From NCBI RefSeq assembly GCF_900109295.1, contig NZ_FOIZ01000001.1:2170001-2234000 (forward strand): a DNA stretch of 64,000 bases, read 5' to 3'. The notes beneath the pieces were generated by a model. It searched no databases. It saw nothing but the letters and a program-made list of their open reading frames with translations, and was not told where the DNA came from. The position numbers and the translations under genes were made by a program. Position 1 is the first letter of the stretch. The number at the start of each line of letters is the position of its first letter. Below, in pieces: positions 9,611 to 17,939 of this stretch. The stretch is from Cognatiyoonia koreensis. GTDB taxonomy: Bacteria; Pseudomonadota; Alphaproteobacteria; Rhodobacterales; Rhodobacteraceae.

Positions 9611-10417
9611 TTATCCTTTCCGACCGGCGTCGCATTGCGCCGCGTCAATCGCCGCGCGTGCGCGTGGCCCGTGGAAATATTCATGCACCCAGGGATGTTC
9701 GACCTGCGACATGTCGTGCATCGTTCCGGTCACAAGCACCCGCTTTTCAGCCAACACTGCAATCCTGTCGCACACTGCATGCAGCGTATCAAGGTCGTGT
9801 GTCACGAGAAACACCGTCAGCCCCAAGGACCGGCTTAGTCCCCTGATCAAGGCATCAAAGGCAGATGCCCCGATCGGGTCCAGCCCTGCTGTCGGTTCGT
9901 CAAGAAACACAATCTCGGGATCAAGCGCCAGTGCCCGCGCAAGCCCTGCGCGTTTGCGCATGCCGCCGGACAGTTCCGAGGGGTATTTGTCCCCCGCAAG
10001 ATACGGCAGGCCGACCATCGAGATCTTGAGATCCGCCAGGTCCCGCCTGATGTCAGGGTCCAGCCCTTCGATCGCGCGCATCGGGACTTCGACATTTTCG
10101 CGCACGGTGAGCGATGAAAACAGCGCGCCATCCTGAAACATGACGCCCCAGCGTGCTTCTAATGCGGCACGGGTATCGTCATCGGCCTGACGCACATTCG
10201 TGCCCAGCACGTCGATTGTACCTTCGCTGGGTGGCTGCAATCCGGTGATACTGCGTAACAGCACCGATTTTCCGGTTCCGGACCCACCAACGACGCCAAG
10301 GATTTCGCCACGATACACATCCAGATCGAGGTTTTCGTGCACGACATGGCTACCGAACTGGTTTTTCAGCCCACGGACCCGGATGATACCGTCGTCTGCG
10401 GCTTTCTCTTTGGTCAT
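9611..10417 (-). CDS. mlaF: ABC transporter ATPase of MCE/Mla system
   Basis: A 268-residue ABC ATPase. Walker A is GGSGTGKS (44-51), signature LSGGM (149-153), Walker B IVFLDEP (169-175), D-loop AGLDP. The sequence around these motifs is of the MlaF/Ttg2A type. The ATG overlaps the stop of the upstream mlaE by 4 bases (ATGA), so coupling is expected. It should supply energy for phospholipid or other hydrophobic substrate movement between the membranes, working with the MlaE permease and long MlaD encoded in the same operon. Confidence 0.93.
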   Translation of the reverse strand: MTKEKAADDGIIRVRGLKNQFGSHVVHENLDLDVYRGEILGVVGGSGTGKSVLLRSITGLQPPSEGTIDVLGTNVRQADDDTRAALEARWGVMFQDGALFSSLTVRENVEVPMRAIEGLDPDIRRDLADLKISMVGLPYLAGDKYPSELSGGMRKRAGLARALALDPEIVFLDEPTAGLDPIGASAFDALIRGLSRSLGLTVFLVTHDLDTLHAVCDRIAVLAEKRVLVTGTMHDMSQVEHPWVHEYFHGPRARAAIDAAQCDAGRKG

Positions 10418-11535
10418 ATGCCAAGGCTCGCGAAGAAAATCGAAAAGACAGCATCCGCCACGATCACCGCAAAGATCGCGGTGACGACCGCGTTGGAGGT
10501 CATGCGCCCGAGCGATTCTGCGTTGCTTTGCACCTGCATCCCCGCATGGCAGCCCACGATCCCGATGATCAGCGCAAAGAACGGTGCTTTCACCAAACCG
10601 ACGAAGACGTGGCTGACATCTGTTCCTTCGACCAGCCGCGTGCGGAACATTTCCGGCGAAATGCCAAGGTCGATCCATGCCATGAGCGCGCCACCAAAGA
10701 GCCCGGCAGCATTGGCGATCAGCCCGAGGATCGGCAGCATGAACAGCAGCGCAAGGATACGCGGCACGAAAAGCACCATGGCAGGATCAAGCCCGAGCGT
10801 GCGCATCGCGTCGATTTCTTCGCGCATCTTCATGGACCCGATGGCCGCCGTAAAGGCGGAAGCTGTCCGCCCGGCGACGATGATCGACGTCAGAAGGATG
10901 CCGAGTTCGCGCAACACCGAAATTGCGATCAGATCGACCACGAACACTTCGGCCCCGAATTGGCGCAGCTGCGTCGATCCCTGAAAAGCCAGCACGACGC
11001 CGATCAGGAAAGACATCAGCGCAACGATTGGCACGGCTTTTAGCCCGACTTCCTGACAGTGGTGCACTAGTGCCGTGAAGCGGAATTCCTGCGGGCGGCG
11101 TACTGCGCGCAAGAGTCTGGACAAGAACATCCCAAGATATCCTGTCAGCGCCATCAGGAACCGCGTGGCACCTGCCATAGTGCGCCCGAGTGAATCAAGC
11201 ATTCCATTCAGCGTCAGTGGCCGCGCCGGCGCTGTTTCCTTGACAGGCATGGCGTTTGCAACGCTGTCCAGAAGGCTTTGCGCTTCTGCGCTTGCCCCCT
11301 TGATTGCAAGCGTCTGGTTCTTGTCTTCGAAACGCTTCTGTGTTGCGATCAGCAGCCACGCACCGGCCGTGTCCAGCCGCGTGACATCGTGCAGGCTGAC
11401 GGTCGCGGCGGTGTCTGGGTCAAGTGACGCAAGATTGCACTGCACGTTTGATACGGTTTTGATCGTGATCTCGCCTGAAAGCGCCACGGTTTTGTCTTTG
11501 GTCTGTGACGGCGGCCGTGTGGCGTGTGATACCAT
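10414..11535 (-). CDS. mlaE: MlaE permease with N-terminal STAS domain
   Basis: A 373-residue fusion. Residues ~15-105 form a STAS-like domain (VALSGEITIKTV, then DVTRLDTAGAWLLI), the role played in E. coli by the separate MlaB protein. Residues ~120-373 are the MlaE permease with the conserved segment VGLKAVPIVALMSFLIGVV and a run of about five transmembrane helices. It is the first gene of the operon mlaE-mlaF-mlaD-lipoprotein. The roughly 180 bases upstream (11536-11713) contain no gene and must hold the operon promoter. A fused STAS domain explains why no separate mlaB is present. Confidence 0.92.
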   Translation of the reverse strand: MVSHATRPPSQTKDKTVALSGEITIKTVSNVQCNLASLDPDTAATVSLHDVTRLDTAGAWLLIATQKRFEDKNQTLAIKGASAEAQSLLDSVANAMPVKETAPARPLTLNGMLDSLGRTMAGATRFLMALTGYLGMFLSRLLRAVRRPQEFRFTALVHHCQEVGLKAVPIVALMSFLIGVVLAFQGSTQLRQFGAEVFVVDLIAISVLRELGILLTSIIVAGRTASAFTAAIGSMKMREEIDAMRTLGLDPAMVLFVPRILALLFMLPILGLIANAAGLFGGALMAWIDLGISPEMFRTRLVEGTDVSHVFVGLVKAPFFALIIGIVGCHAGMQVQSNAESLGRMTSNAVVTAIFAVIVADAVFSIFFASLGI

Positions 11536-11713
11536 GGCTAGCCCGCCCGCACCGTGAGTGACCTGCTGTGTCGCAACGCTGTTATTCCATCATTTCAGCC
11601 GGATATCAGGATGATACCTGCCCTGCCGCGATTCTACGACGCGTGGCCGACCAAGTCACGCCGATAGCGGAATTTCCGTTTTGCCGCGCCTCTACGGGCA
11701 GCGGACTGGCGTA

Positions 11714-12757
11714 TCAGATGATTTCGTCTTCATCGAACATCGGATCATCGGCGAGCTGTGTGGAATGATTATCAAGCGCGTTTTCCGCCTTCTTGAATGA
11801 TCCAATCCGCGCAAGGTGGAAGACCGCATCGCCTTCGTTGACGATAGGCAGAACCGCCCGTCCGACGATGATCCCGTCGAACGGCGCGACGATATCGCTT
11901 TCGCTTTCGCCGAACGGGTCTGTCACTGATCCGAGCGTATCGCCCAGTTGCACGGGATCACCGTCTGATTTGTAGCTGCGGAACAGCCCGCCCATGGGCG
12001 CGCGGAGCCATTTGCTGGATGTGCAAAACTGCGGAGGCGACTTGGCCCGGGCCACGCCTTTGCCGGAAATCATCTTGAGCGAGTGGAGGACACGCAGGAT
12101 GCCCGCCTGCCCTGCCCGCACCGAGACCTCGTCAAAACGCAGACCTTCGCCCGCTTCGTACAGTAGCACGCGTTTGCCCAGATCGCGCGCCGCCCCGCGC
12201 AACGACCCGTCGCGGATCGCGGATTGCATGATAATTGGTGCGCCGAAGACATCGGCAAGCTTGCGCATTTCCGGATCGTCAGGTGACACCCGGATTTGTG
12301 GGTAGTTCGTGCGGTGGATGGCTGCTGAGTGCAGGTCGATCCCCATGTCTGCCTTTTCCACCACTTCGGTCAGGAACAGATTGGCAAGCCGCGCTGCGAG
12401 TGAACCGCCTTCGCTTCCCGGAAAACACCGGTTCAGGTCGCGCCGATCGGGCAGATAGCGTGATTTGTTGATGAAGCCGAAGGAGTTGACGATCGGCACG
12501 ACGATCAGCGTGCCGCGCATCGCCCGCAAGGCTGGTGATTTCAGCAGACGGCGCACGATTTCGATGCCAATCACCTCGTCGCCGTGGATGCCGGCACTGA
12601 TGAACACTGTCGGCCCGTCGTTCTTGCCATGGATGATATGCGCCGACATTGTCACGGGCGTATGATCGGAAAGGGAACTGACCGGCAAGTCCACTGTCTT
12701 GCGGGTGTTCGGCGCGATGACCTCGCCGCCGATCTCAAAACCGATCCGCTTGAGCAT
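11714..12757 (-). CDS. Succinylglutamate desuccinylase/aspartoacylase family hydrolase
   Basis: A 347-residue zinc-dependent hydrolase of the AstE/AspA (M14-like) family. Zinc ligands are visible as GIHGDE (H58, E61) and DLHS (H143), and a catalytic Glu is likely E201 in LLYEAGEG. A C-terminal beta-rich domain follows (about 270-335). Its ATG lies immediately at the rimK stop (adjacent to TGA), and with rimK and the rimB-like protease it forms a three-gene minus-strand operon. Family members cleave amide bonds such as N-acyl-glutamate; here the context suggests removal of glutamate-containing modifications, which is an inference. Confidence 0.87.
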   Translation of the reverse strand: MLKRIGFEIGGEVIAPNTRKTVDLPVSSLSDHTPVTMSAHIIHGKNDGPTVFISAGIHGDEVIGIEIVRRLLKSPALRAMRGTLIVVPIVNSFGFINKSRYLPDRRDLNRCFPGSEGGSLAARLANLFLTEVVEKADMGIDLHSAAIHRTNYPQIRVSPDDPEMRKLADVFGAPIIMQSAIRDGSLRGAARDLGKRVLLYEAGEGLRFDEVSVRAGQAGILRVLHSLKMISGKGVARAKSPPQFCTSSKWLRAPMGGLFRSYKSDGDPVQLGDTLGSVTDPFGESESDIVAPFDGIIVGRAVLPIVNEGDAVFHLARIGSFKKAENALDNHSTQLADDPMFDEDEII

Positions 12758-13662
12758 CAGCCTTTGCCTTTGGTCCGTGTCGCCCCGTGTTTGGCGTTCT
12801 TTTCGATGAATTCGATGATCTTCCCCGCGATATCAAGGCCTGTAGCCTTTTCGACGCCTTCAAGGCCAGGGGACGAGTTCACTTCCATTACTACGGCACC
12901 GTGATTGGCGCGCAGCATGTCGACGCCGCACACGTTCAGCCCCATGGATTTCGCGGCGCGGACCGCAGTCGAACGTTCTTCGGGAGAGAGTTTGACAACT
13001 TGCGCTGTGCCGCCGCGATGCAGGTTCGACCTGAATTCACCCTCTGCGCCGGTGCGTTTCATTGCTGCGACGACGCGGCCACCGATCACGATGGCCCGAA
13101 TGTCGGAACCCCCGGATTCCTTGATATATTCCTGCACGAGGATGTTCGTATTGGTCGCGCGGAACGCTTCGATCACGGATTTCGCGGACCGGTTCGTGTC
13201 GGCCAAAACGACGCCCAAACCCTGCGTACCTTCTAATAGTTTGATGACAAGCGGAGCATTGCCCGCGAGTGCAAGCACTTCTTCTGTCTGCTTGGGATCA
13301 TGCGCGAACGTCGTGACCGGCAGCCCGACACCGTCGCGGGCCAAAAGCTGCATCGAGCGCAGCTTGTCACGCGACCGACCGATGGCGACACTTTCGTTCA
13401 ACGGATAGACGCCCATCATTTCGAACTGGCGCAGCACTGCTGTGCCGTAAAACGTCACAGATGCGCCGATCCTTGGAATGACCGCATCGAAGCCGTCGAG
13501 CTTTTCACCGTTGTAATAGATTTCAGGGCGTCGCGACGCGATGTTCATGTAGCATCTGAGCGTGTTGATGATCCGAAGCTCGTGCCCCCGCTCTTGTGCT
13601 GCCGCCTCAAGCCGCCGATGTGAATAGAGATTGGGATTACGGGCCAGCATAGCTATCTTCAT
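12757..13662 (-). CDS. rimK: RimK, ATP-grasp alpha-L-glutamate ligase
   Basis: A 301-residue ATP-grasp ligase of the RimK family, which adds glutamates to the C-terminus of ribosomal protein S6 and can make poly-glutamate chains. Hallmarks include the [11 protein letters not shown] segment (~64-74), the Gly-rich EGTQGLGV loop (~145-152), and the Mg/ATP-binding C-terminal [11 protein letters not shown] (~264-274). Length matches E. coli RimK (300). It overlaps the upstream protease gene by 4 bases and abuts the downstream hydrolase, so the three are probably one transcript. The actual protein substrate in this organism is not shown by the sequence. Confidence 0.93.
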   Translation of the reverse strand: MKIAMLARNPNLYSHRRLEAAAQERGHELRIINTLRCYMNIASRRPEIYYNGEKLDGFDAVIPRIGASVTFYGTAVLRQFEMMGVYPLNESVAIGRSRDKLRSMQLLARDGVGLPVTTFAHDPKQTEEVLALAGNAPLVIKLLEGTQGLGVVLADTNRSAKSVIEAFRATNTNILVQEYIKESGGSDIRAIVIGGRVVAAMKRTGAEGEFRSNLHRGGTAQVVKLSPEERSTAVRAAKSMGLNVCGVDMLRANHGAVVMEVNSSPGLEGVEKATGLDIAGKIIEFIEKNAKHGATRTKGKG

Positions 13663-14126
13663 GAGGCGTTCCTTGTGTGAGGTTTCGTCAACGACATGCT
13701 TGTCGTCAGATTTCGTTTTCCGGGATGCACGACGATCTTGTGCCGGCGCAGGGCGGTCCGCCCCACAATCATCCGGAATTTCATTTCGGTCCTTTCGGCC
13801 AAAGACAAATCAATCGTCCAAAGCCGTCCCGCGATGCGGAATTTCGTGCGTATCACGATGCGTACTTCGGGCACACCGCTTGTATTCGTGATCTCGCGGC
13901 GGTCATGGATGCGGCATTCCACATCCGTGTCATGGGCATCGTCGTCAAAACGCGTATGGAACCTGACCCAGTGTTCGCCATCACGATCAAATTCTTCGAT
14001 ATCGGTGGCGTGTAGGGCCGAGGTGCGTGCGCCGGTGTCAATTTTGGCCCGCAGATTTGTCAGGCCCAGTAGCGGCAAGTCCACCCGTTCCTGCCAGCCA
14101 ATTACAAGCAATGAAGACGTCGGCAA
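13659..14126 (-). CDS. rimB: RimB-like ATP-dependent zinc protease (retropepsin-like)
   Basis: A 155-residue protein of the 'putative ATP-dependent zinc protease' family PF05618, the RimB partner of RimK in pseudomonads. The hallmark is [14 protein letters not shown] at residues ~27-40, an Asp-Thr-Gly-Ala loop as in retropepsin-type aspartyl proteases, so the 'zinc' name may be misleading. A second conserved segment [15 protein letters not shown] is at ~120-134. It is the first gene of the rimB-rimK-hydrolase operon. In Pseudomonas the RimB protease cleaves glutamate tails added by RimK; the same role here is inferred from context. Confidence 0.85.
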   Translation of the reverse strand: MPTSSLLVIGWQERVDLPLLGLTNLRAKIDTGARTSALHATDIEEFDRDGEHWVRFHTRFDDDAHDTDVECRIHDRREITNTSGVPEVRIVIRTKFRIAGRLWTIDLSLAERTEMKFRMIVGRTALRRHKIVVHPGKRNLTTSMSLTKPHTRNAS

Positions 14127-14201
14127 TCAAATCCCCTGATCAGTATCGTTCCGGTTTCCGAAGCTATACGTGTATCTGCTGCGGCAGGGAAAGGCGAATA
14201 A

Positions 14202-14552
14202 TCACCGTTCGAGCGTCACGGGGGTCGTGTCTGCGTTCCATCCGTCGACCAGATCACGCGCCCGGACATAGACCGTGTTGACGTCTTGGGGAATTACCAC
14301 GCCTGACAGGGATCGCGTGAAGGGTTGTTCGTTAACATGAGGATGCGCCAGCACACGCATGCCAAGTTCATTTCCGTCTGCATCTTCGACGCGCCAGCCG
14401 TCGGCATAGTGATCCCATCCCGTGTCAGGGTGTTCGACCGTCACGTCGAACCGCCATGTGTCACCGGACGGTGTGGCCGTCACATCCAGCACGGTGACGG
14501 GTTCTGCGAAGGCGGGCGCGGCGAGCATCAGGAGGGGGATCAGCTTTTTCAT
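14202..14552 (-). CDS. Small exported protein of unknown function
   Basis: A 116-residue protein with a clear Sec signal peptide (MKKLIPLLMLAAPAFA, cleavage after AFA). The mature part is about 100 residues, predicted beta-rich, with no cysteines and conserved-looking acidic/aromatic stretches such as HPDTGWDHYADGW. The ATG overlaps the stop of the upstream DUF599 gene as ATGA, so they are probably translated together. I do not recognise the family; it looks like a periplasmic conserved hypothetical protein. Confidence 0.75.
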   Translation of the reverse strand: MKKLIPLLMLAAPAFAEPVTVLDVTATPSGDTWRFDVTVEHPDTGWDHYADGWRVEDADGNELGMRVLAHPHVNEQPFTRSLSGVVIPQDVNTVYVRARDLVDGWNADTTPVTLER

Positions 14553-15244
14553 ATCGTGTCTTTTAGCAAAATCCTGCGCGGGATTGATGCAAATTCGCGT
14601 GACCAGACCGTCCAGCCAACAATCAAGGCCGCGACAAGCAGCGGAATCGCACCTAGCAACCATGCCAGTCCGCCCAGCGCAAAGTAGACCGCACGCAGCC
14701 CGCGATTGAAATTGATTGCTGCCCTGATGTTCAGCTCTGCCGCCTGCGCTGCGCGCGGGTAAGATGTCGGGTCCTCTGGATCGTTTGGCACTGATGCCAT
14801 CAGCACCGCGCAATATCCAAAAACCCGATTGGCCCAGACGAATTTCAGAAACGCGTTCGTCAGGAACAGTCCGACGATGCCAAGTTTCATCTGCCAGATC
14901 AGCAATGGGGTCTGATCCCCGACTTGTGTTGCAAATCCCTGCAGCGTTTCTGCGTTGCCAATCAGCGCCAAAACCCCGCCGATTGCGAAGATGCAGGTCG
15001 AGGCAAAGAAGGACGTGCCTTGTCGCAGGCTTGAGAGGATCTGGCTGTCGAAAATGCGCGGATCGCGTGCCACAAAGACCTTCATCCAGTCCCGACGTCT
15101 TTCTGACATCAAGACCGTAACCGATGGCCGCTTTGCCCCCGGATGCTCGATCCAGAAACCAAGGCCCAGCCAGACCGCGACAAATACGCCCAAAGCCAGA
15201 TAATTCAGCGGGTTGAGCTGCAACAAGAGTGTGAACGCTTCCAT
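14549..15244 (-). CDS. DUF599 domain membrane protein
   Basis: A 231-residue integral membrane protein with about four transmembrane helices (near residues 12-31, 78-97, 118-140, 185-215). The segment MSERRRDWMKVFVARDPRIFDSQILSSL-like sequence after helix 1 and the following GTSFFASTCIFAIGG are typical of DUF599. Function is unknown. It heads a two-gene unit with the small exported protein and is divergent from glcD, with about 90 bases between the starts that also hold the glc promoter/operator. Confidence 0.82.
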   Translation of the reverse strand: MEAFTLLLQLNPLNYLALGVFVAVWLGLGFWIEHPGAKRPSVTVLMSERRRDWMKVFVARDPRIFDSQILSSLRQGTSFFASTCIFAIGGVLALIGNAETLQGFATQVGDQTPLLIWQMKLGIVGLFLTNAFLKFVWANRVFGYCAVLMASVPNDPEDPTSYPRAAQAAELNIRAAINFNRGLRAVYFALGGLAWLLGAIPLLVAALIVGWTVWSREFASIPRRILLKDTI

Positions 15245-15273
15245 GATGATACCCTACGCCTGACCAAAAGGAC

Positions 15274-15300
15274 TTGCCAGAACACAAAATTGGTTATAAT
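15274..15300 (+). promoter_or_regulatory. Predicted glcD promoter (TTGCCA ... TATAAT)
   Basis: A perfect -10 hexamer TATAAT lies at 15295-15300 with a TTGCCA -35-like hexamer at 15274-15279, a 15-base spacer. The spacing is a little short, so the -35 assignment is uncertain. The -10 sits wholly inside the inverted repeat 15288-15312. Confidence 0.5.
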
Positions 15301-15312
15301 TTCTGACCAATT
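15288..15312. promoter_or_regulatory. Inverted repeat operator AATTGGT-N11-ACCAATT upstream of glcD
   Basis: A perfect 7-base inverted repeat, AATTGGT and ACCAATT, separated by 11 bases, overlies the predicted -10 box of glcDEF. The TGGT...ACCA half-sites are the kind recognised by FadR-subfamily GntR regulators (PdhR, LldR, GlcC). The same half-sites with the same 11-base spacing occur at 54445-54463, upstream of the FadR-type gene at 54483. Confidence 0.65.
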
Positions 15313-15335
15313 CCAGCATCCGGGAGGATTCGACC

Positions 15336-16769
15336 ATGCAGATGCCAACCCCTGACGCATCCGTCATCGCCACGAAAGATCAGTTGATCGACCGCTTGTC
15401 GACGGTTCTTCCGCCCGATGCCATCATCCACGAACTGTCAGAAACCCGCGCATATGAATGCGATGGCCTTGCTGCCTACAAGTGCCCGCCGTTACTGGCC
15501 GTGTTGCCATCCACCACGCAAGAAGTGTCTGCCGTACTGAAAATTTGCCACGATATGCATGTGCCCGTCGTGCCCCGCGGATCAGGCACGTCTCTGGCCG
15601 GTGGTGCAATGCCCACTGCTGACAGTGTCATCCTGGGTGTTGCCCGTCTGAATGGCGTGATTGAAACGGATTACCTGAACCGCACGATCACCGTGCAGTC
15701 AGGGCGCACCAATCTGTCCGTGACCGGGGCCGTTGAAAGTGAGGGCTTCTTTTATGCGCCCGACCCGTCCAGTCAGCTTGCCTGCGCGATTGCAGGCAAT
15801 ATCGCGATGAATTCCGGCGGTGCGCATTGCCTGAAGTATGGCGTGACGACCAATAACCTACTGGGCGTCACGATGGTCATGATGGACGGCACCGTCGTTG
15901 AAATCGGCGGCAGCCATCTGGATGCGGCCGGTCTTGATCTGCTGGGTGTGATCTGCGGGTCCGAAGGGCAGCTTGGCGTCGTGACCGAAGCCACATTGCG
16001 TATTCTGCACAAGCCCGAAGGTGCACGCCCGGTGTTGATCGGCTTTGACAGCAACGAGATTGCCGGTGCCTGTGTTTCGGACATCATCAAGGCTGGCATC
16101 CTGCCTGTTGCCATTGAATTCATGGACCGCCCCTGCATCGAGGCTTGCGAAGCCTTTGCCAAGGCGGGCTATCCGATGTGCGAGGCCCTGCTGATCGTCG
16201 AGGTCGAAGGATCGGACGCCGAGATTGACGAACAACTTGCCCTGATCATGGAGATCGCGCGCCGTCACGATCCTGTCGAACTGCGTGAGGCCAAGAATGC
16301 CGAAGAGGCTGGGCGTATCTGGCTAGGCCGCAAGTCCGCGTTCGGCGCGATGGGCCAGATCAATGACTATATGTGTCTTGATGGCACGATCCCTGTCTCG
16401 CAATTGCCTTATGTCCTGCGCCGCATTGGTGAATTGTCCGACGAATACGGGCTGAAAGTCGGCAACGTCTTTCACGCGGGCGATGGCAATATGCATCCGT
16501 TGATCCTGTACAACGCGAACACGCCGGGTGATTTGGAAACTTGCGAGGCTTTGGGCGCCGAAATCCTGAAGCTGTGCGTAGAGGTCGGCGGTTGTCTGAC
16601 GGGCGAACATGGCGTCGGTATCGAAAAGCGGGATCTGATGAACGTGCAGTTCAATCCAGTCGATCTTGAGGCGCAGATGGCGGTCAAGGACGTGTTCGAT
16701 CCTGCATGGTTGCTTAACCCTGCAAAGGTCTTTCCGCTGGACACAAGTGAAGCTCGTCGCGCGGCCTGA
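15336..16769 (+). CDS. glcD: Glycolate oxidase subunit GlcD (FAD-linked oxidase)
   Basis: A 477-residue flavoprotein of the vanillyl-alcohol-oxidase type. The PP-loop FAD-binding segment VPRGSGTSLAGGA is at about residues 84-96, and the C-terminal half has the GlcD signature GNVFHAGDGNMHP (about 378-390) and CLTGEHGVGIEKR (about 424-436). It oxidises glycolate to glyoxylate with GlcE and GlcF, passing electrons to the respiratory chain. The ATG at 15336 follows GGGAGGA (15321-15327) at good spacing. It is first in glcDEF, with glcE 56 bases and glcF 1.1 kb downstream on the same strand. Confidence 0.94.
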   Translation: MQMPTPDASVIATKDQLIDRLSTVLPPDAIIHELSETRAYECDGLAAYKCPPLLAVLPSTTQEVSAVLKICHDMHVPVVPRGSGTSLAGGAMPTADSVILGVARLNGVIETDYLNRTITVQSGRTNLSVTGAVESEGFFYAPDPSSQLACAIAGNIAMNSGGAHCLKYGVTTNNLLGVTMVMMDGTVVEIGGSHLDAAGLDLLGVICGSEGQLGVVTEATLRILHKPEGARPVLIGFDSNEIAGACVSDIIKAGILPVAIEFMDRPCIEACEAFAKAGYPMCEALLIVEVEGSDAEIDEQLALIMEIARRHDPVELREAKNAEEAGRIWLGRKSAFGAMGQINDYMCLDGTIPVSQLPYVLRRIGELSDEYGLKVGNVFHAGDGNMHPLILYNANTPGDLETCEALGAEILKLCVEVGGCLTGEHGVGIEKRDLMNVQFNPVDLEAQMAVKDVFDPAWLLNPAKVFPLDTSEARRAA

Positions 16770-16825
16770 TTATGCAAGCGGCGCGAATGCCCCAAGCCAC
16801 TTTCCCATTCAAAAGAAGTAAGTGC

Positions 16826-17938
16826 ATGACTCCAAAAGACGAAACCGCGCTGGCCGAAGCGATCAGGGACGCGAAAGGACCTTTGCGGATCACCGGCGGC
16901 GGCACCCGCCCCTATGGCCGCCCGGTCGTTGGTGAAGCCCTGTCTGTTTCAAAGCTGTCAGGGATTAACCTGTATGATCCCGGCGCGCTGACCATCGTTG
17001 TGCAAGCGGGCACACCGATCAAGACCATTGAAGCCGCGCTCAAGAAGGAAAACCAGCGACTGCCATTCGAACCGATGGATCACCGCGCCTTGCTGGCCAG
17101 CAAAGGCGAACCGACCATCGGTGGGGTAGTGGCGGGAAATATCAGCGGCCCGCGCAGAATTTCCGTGGGTGCCTGTCGTGACTTTCTGCTGGGTGTCCGG
17201 TTTGTCGATGGCGCTGGCAATGTCGTCAAGAATGGCGGGCGCGTGATGAAGAACGTCACAGGATACGATCTGGTGAAGCTGATGTGTGGTGCACACGGCA
17301 CGCTAGGCGTTCTGACCGAGGTTGCTTTGAAAGTGTTGCCAGACGTGGCCTGCGCATCAACTGTCGTGATCGAGGGTCTGGACGATGCCCGTGCTGTTGC
17401 CGCGATGTCCGCAGCACTTGGATCGCCTTATGAGGTTTCTGGTGCTGCCTATGATCCGATCAACGGGCAAACAATGCTGCGCCTTGAGGGTTTTGCAAAC
17501 TCGGTTGCCTATCGCGCCGAAAGCCTTGGCCGGGTTCTGGAGCCGTTCGGTCAGACCAGCGTTGTCGAAGGCAAGGACAGCGCTGCACTTTGGACCGCGA
17601 TGCGCGATGTCACCGCATTTGCCGACCGCGTCGGCGATGTCTGGCGGATTTCCGTGAAGCCAACGGATGCGGCAGCGCTGTTTGCGCACCTTGGCGTTGA
17701 TGCCGCGCAATATGACTGGGGCGGTGGGCTGATCTGGGCGCTGGTTCCAGAAGGTAGCGATCTGCGGTCGCGGATTGGCGATGTCAAAGGCCACGCGACC
17801 CTGATCCGCGCATCCGAGGCAACGCGCGCCGCAATCGCATCCTTCCATCCCGAAACGCCAGCGGTCGGGGCCATTTCCAAGGGCCTGCGCGACAAGTTTG
17901 ACCCGCGCGGCATTCTGAACCCCGGATTGATGACCTGA
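16826..17938 (+). CDS. glcE: Glycolate oxidase subunit GlcE
   Basis: A 370-residue FAD-binding subunit. N-terminal RITGGGTRPYGRPV and the later RISVGACRDFLLGVRFVDG segments match GlcE, which is shorter than GlcD and lacks the C-terminal signature of GlcD. The frame is open 18 codons further upstream to 16772, but the ATG at 16826 has a GAAGTAAG ribosome site and begins the family-typical sequence. It is required with GlcD and GlcF for glycolate dehydrogenase activity. The stop at 17938 is one base before the glcF ATG. Confidence 0.92.
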   Translation: MTPKDETALAEAIRDAKGPLRITGGGTRPYGRPVVGEALSVSKLSGINLYDPGALTIVVQAGTPIKTIEAALKKENQRLPFEPMDHRALLASKGEPTIGGVVAGNISGPRRISVGACRDFLLGVRFVDGAGNVVKNGGRVMKNVTGYDLVKLMCGAHGTLGVLTEVALKVLPDVACASTVVIEGLDDARAVAAMSAALGSPYEVSGAAYDPINGQTMLRLEGFANSVAYRAESLGRVLEPFGQTSVVEGKDSAALWTAMRDVTAFADRVGDVWRISVKPTDAAALFAHLGVDAAQYDWGGGLIWALVPEGSDLRSRIGDVKGHATLIRASEATRAAIASFHPETPAVGAISKGLRDKFDPRGILNPGLMT

Positions 17939-17939
17939 T

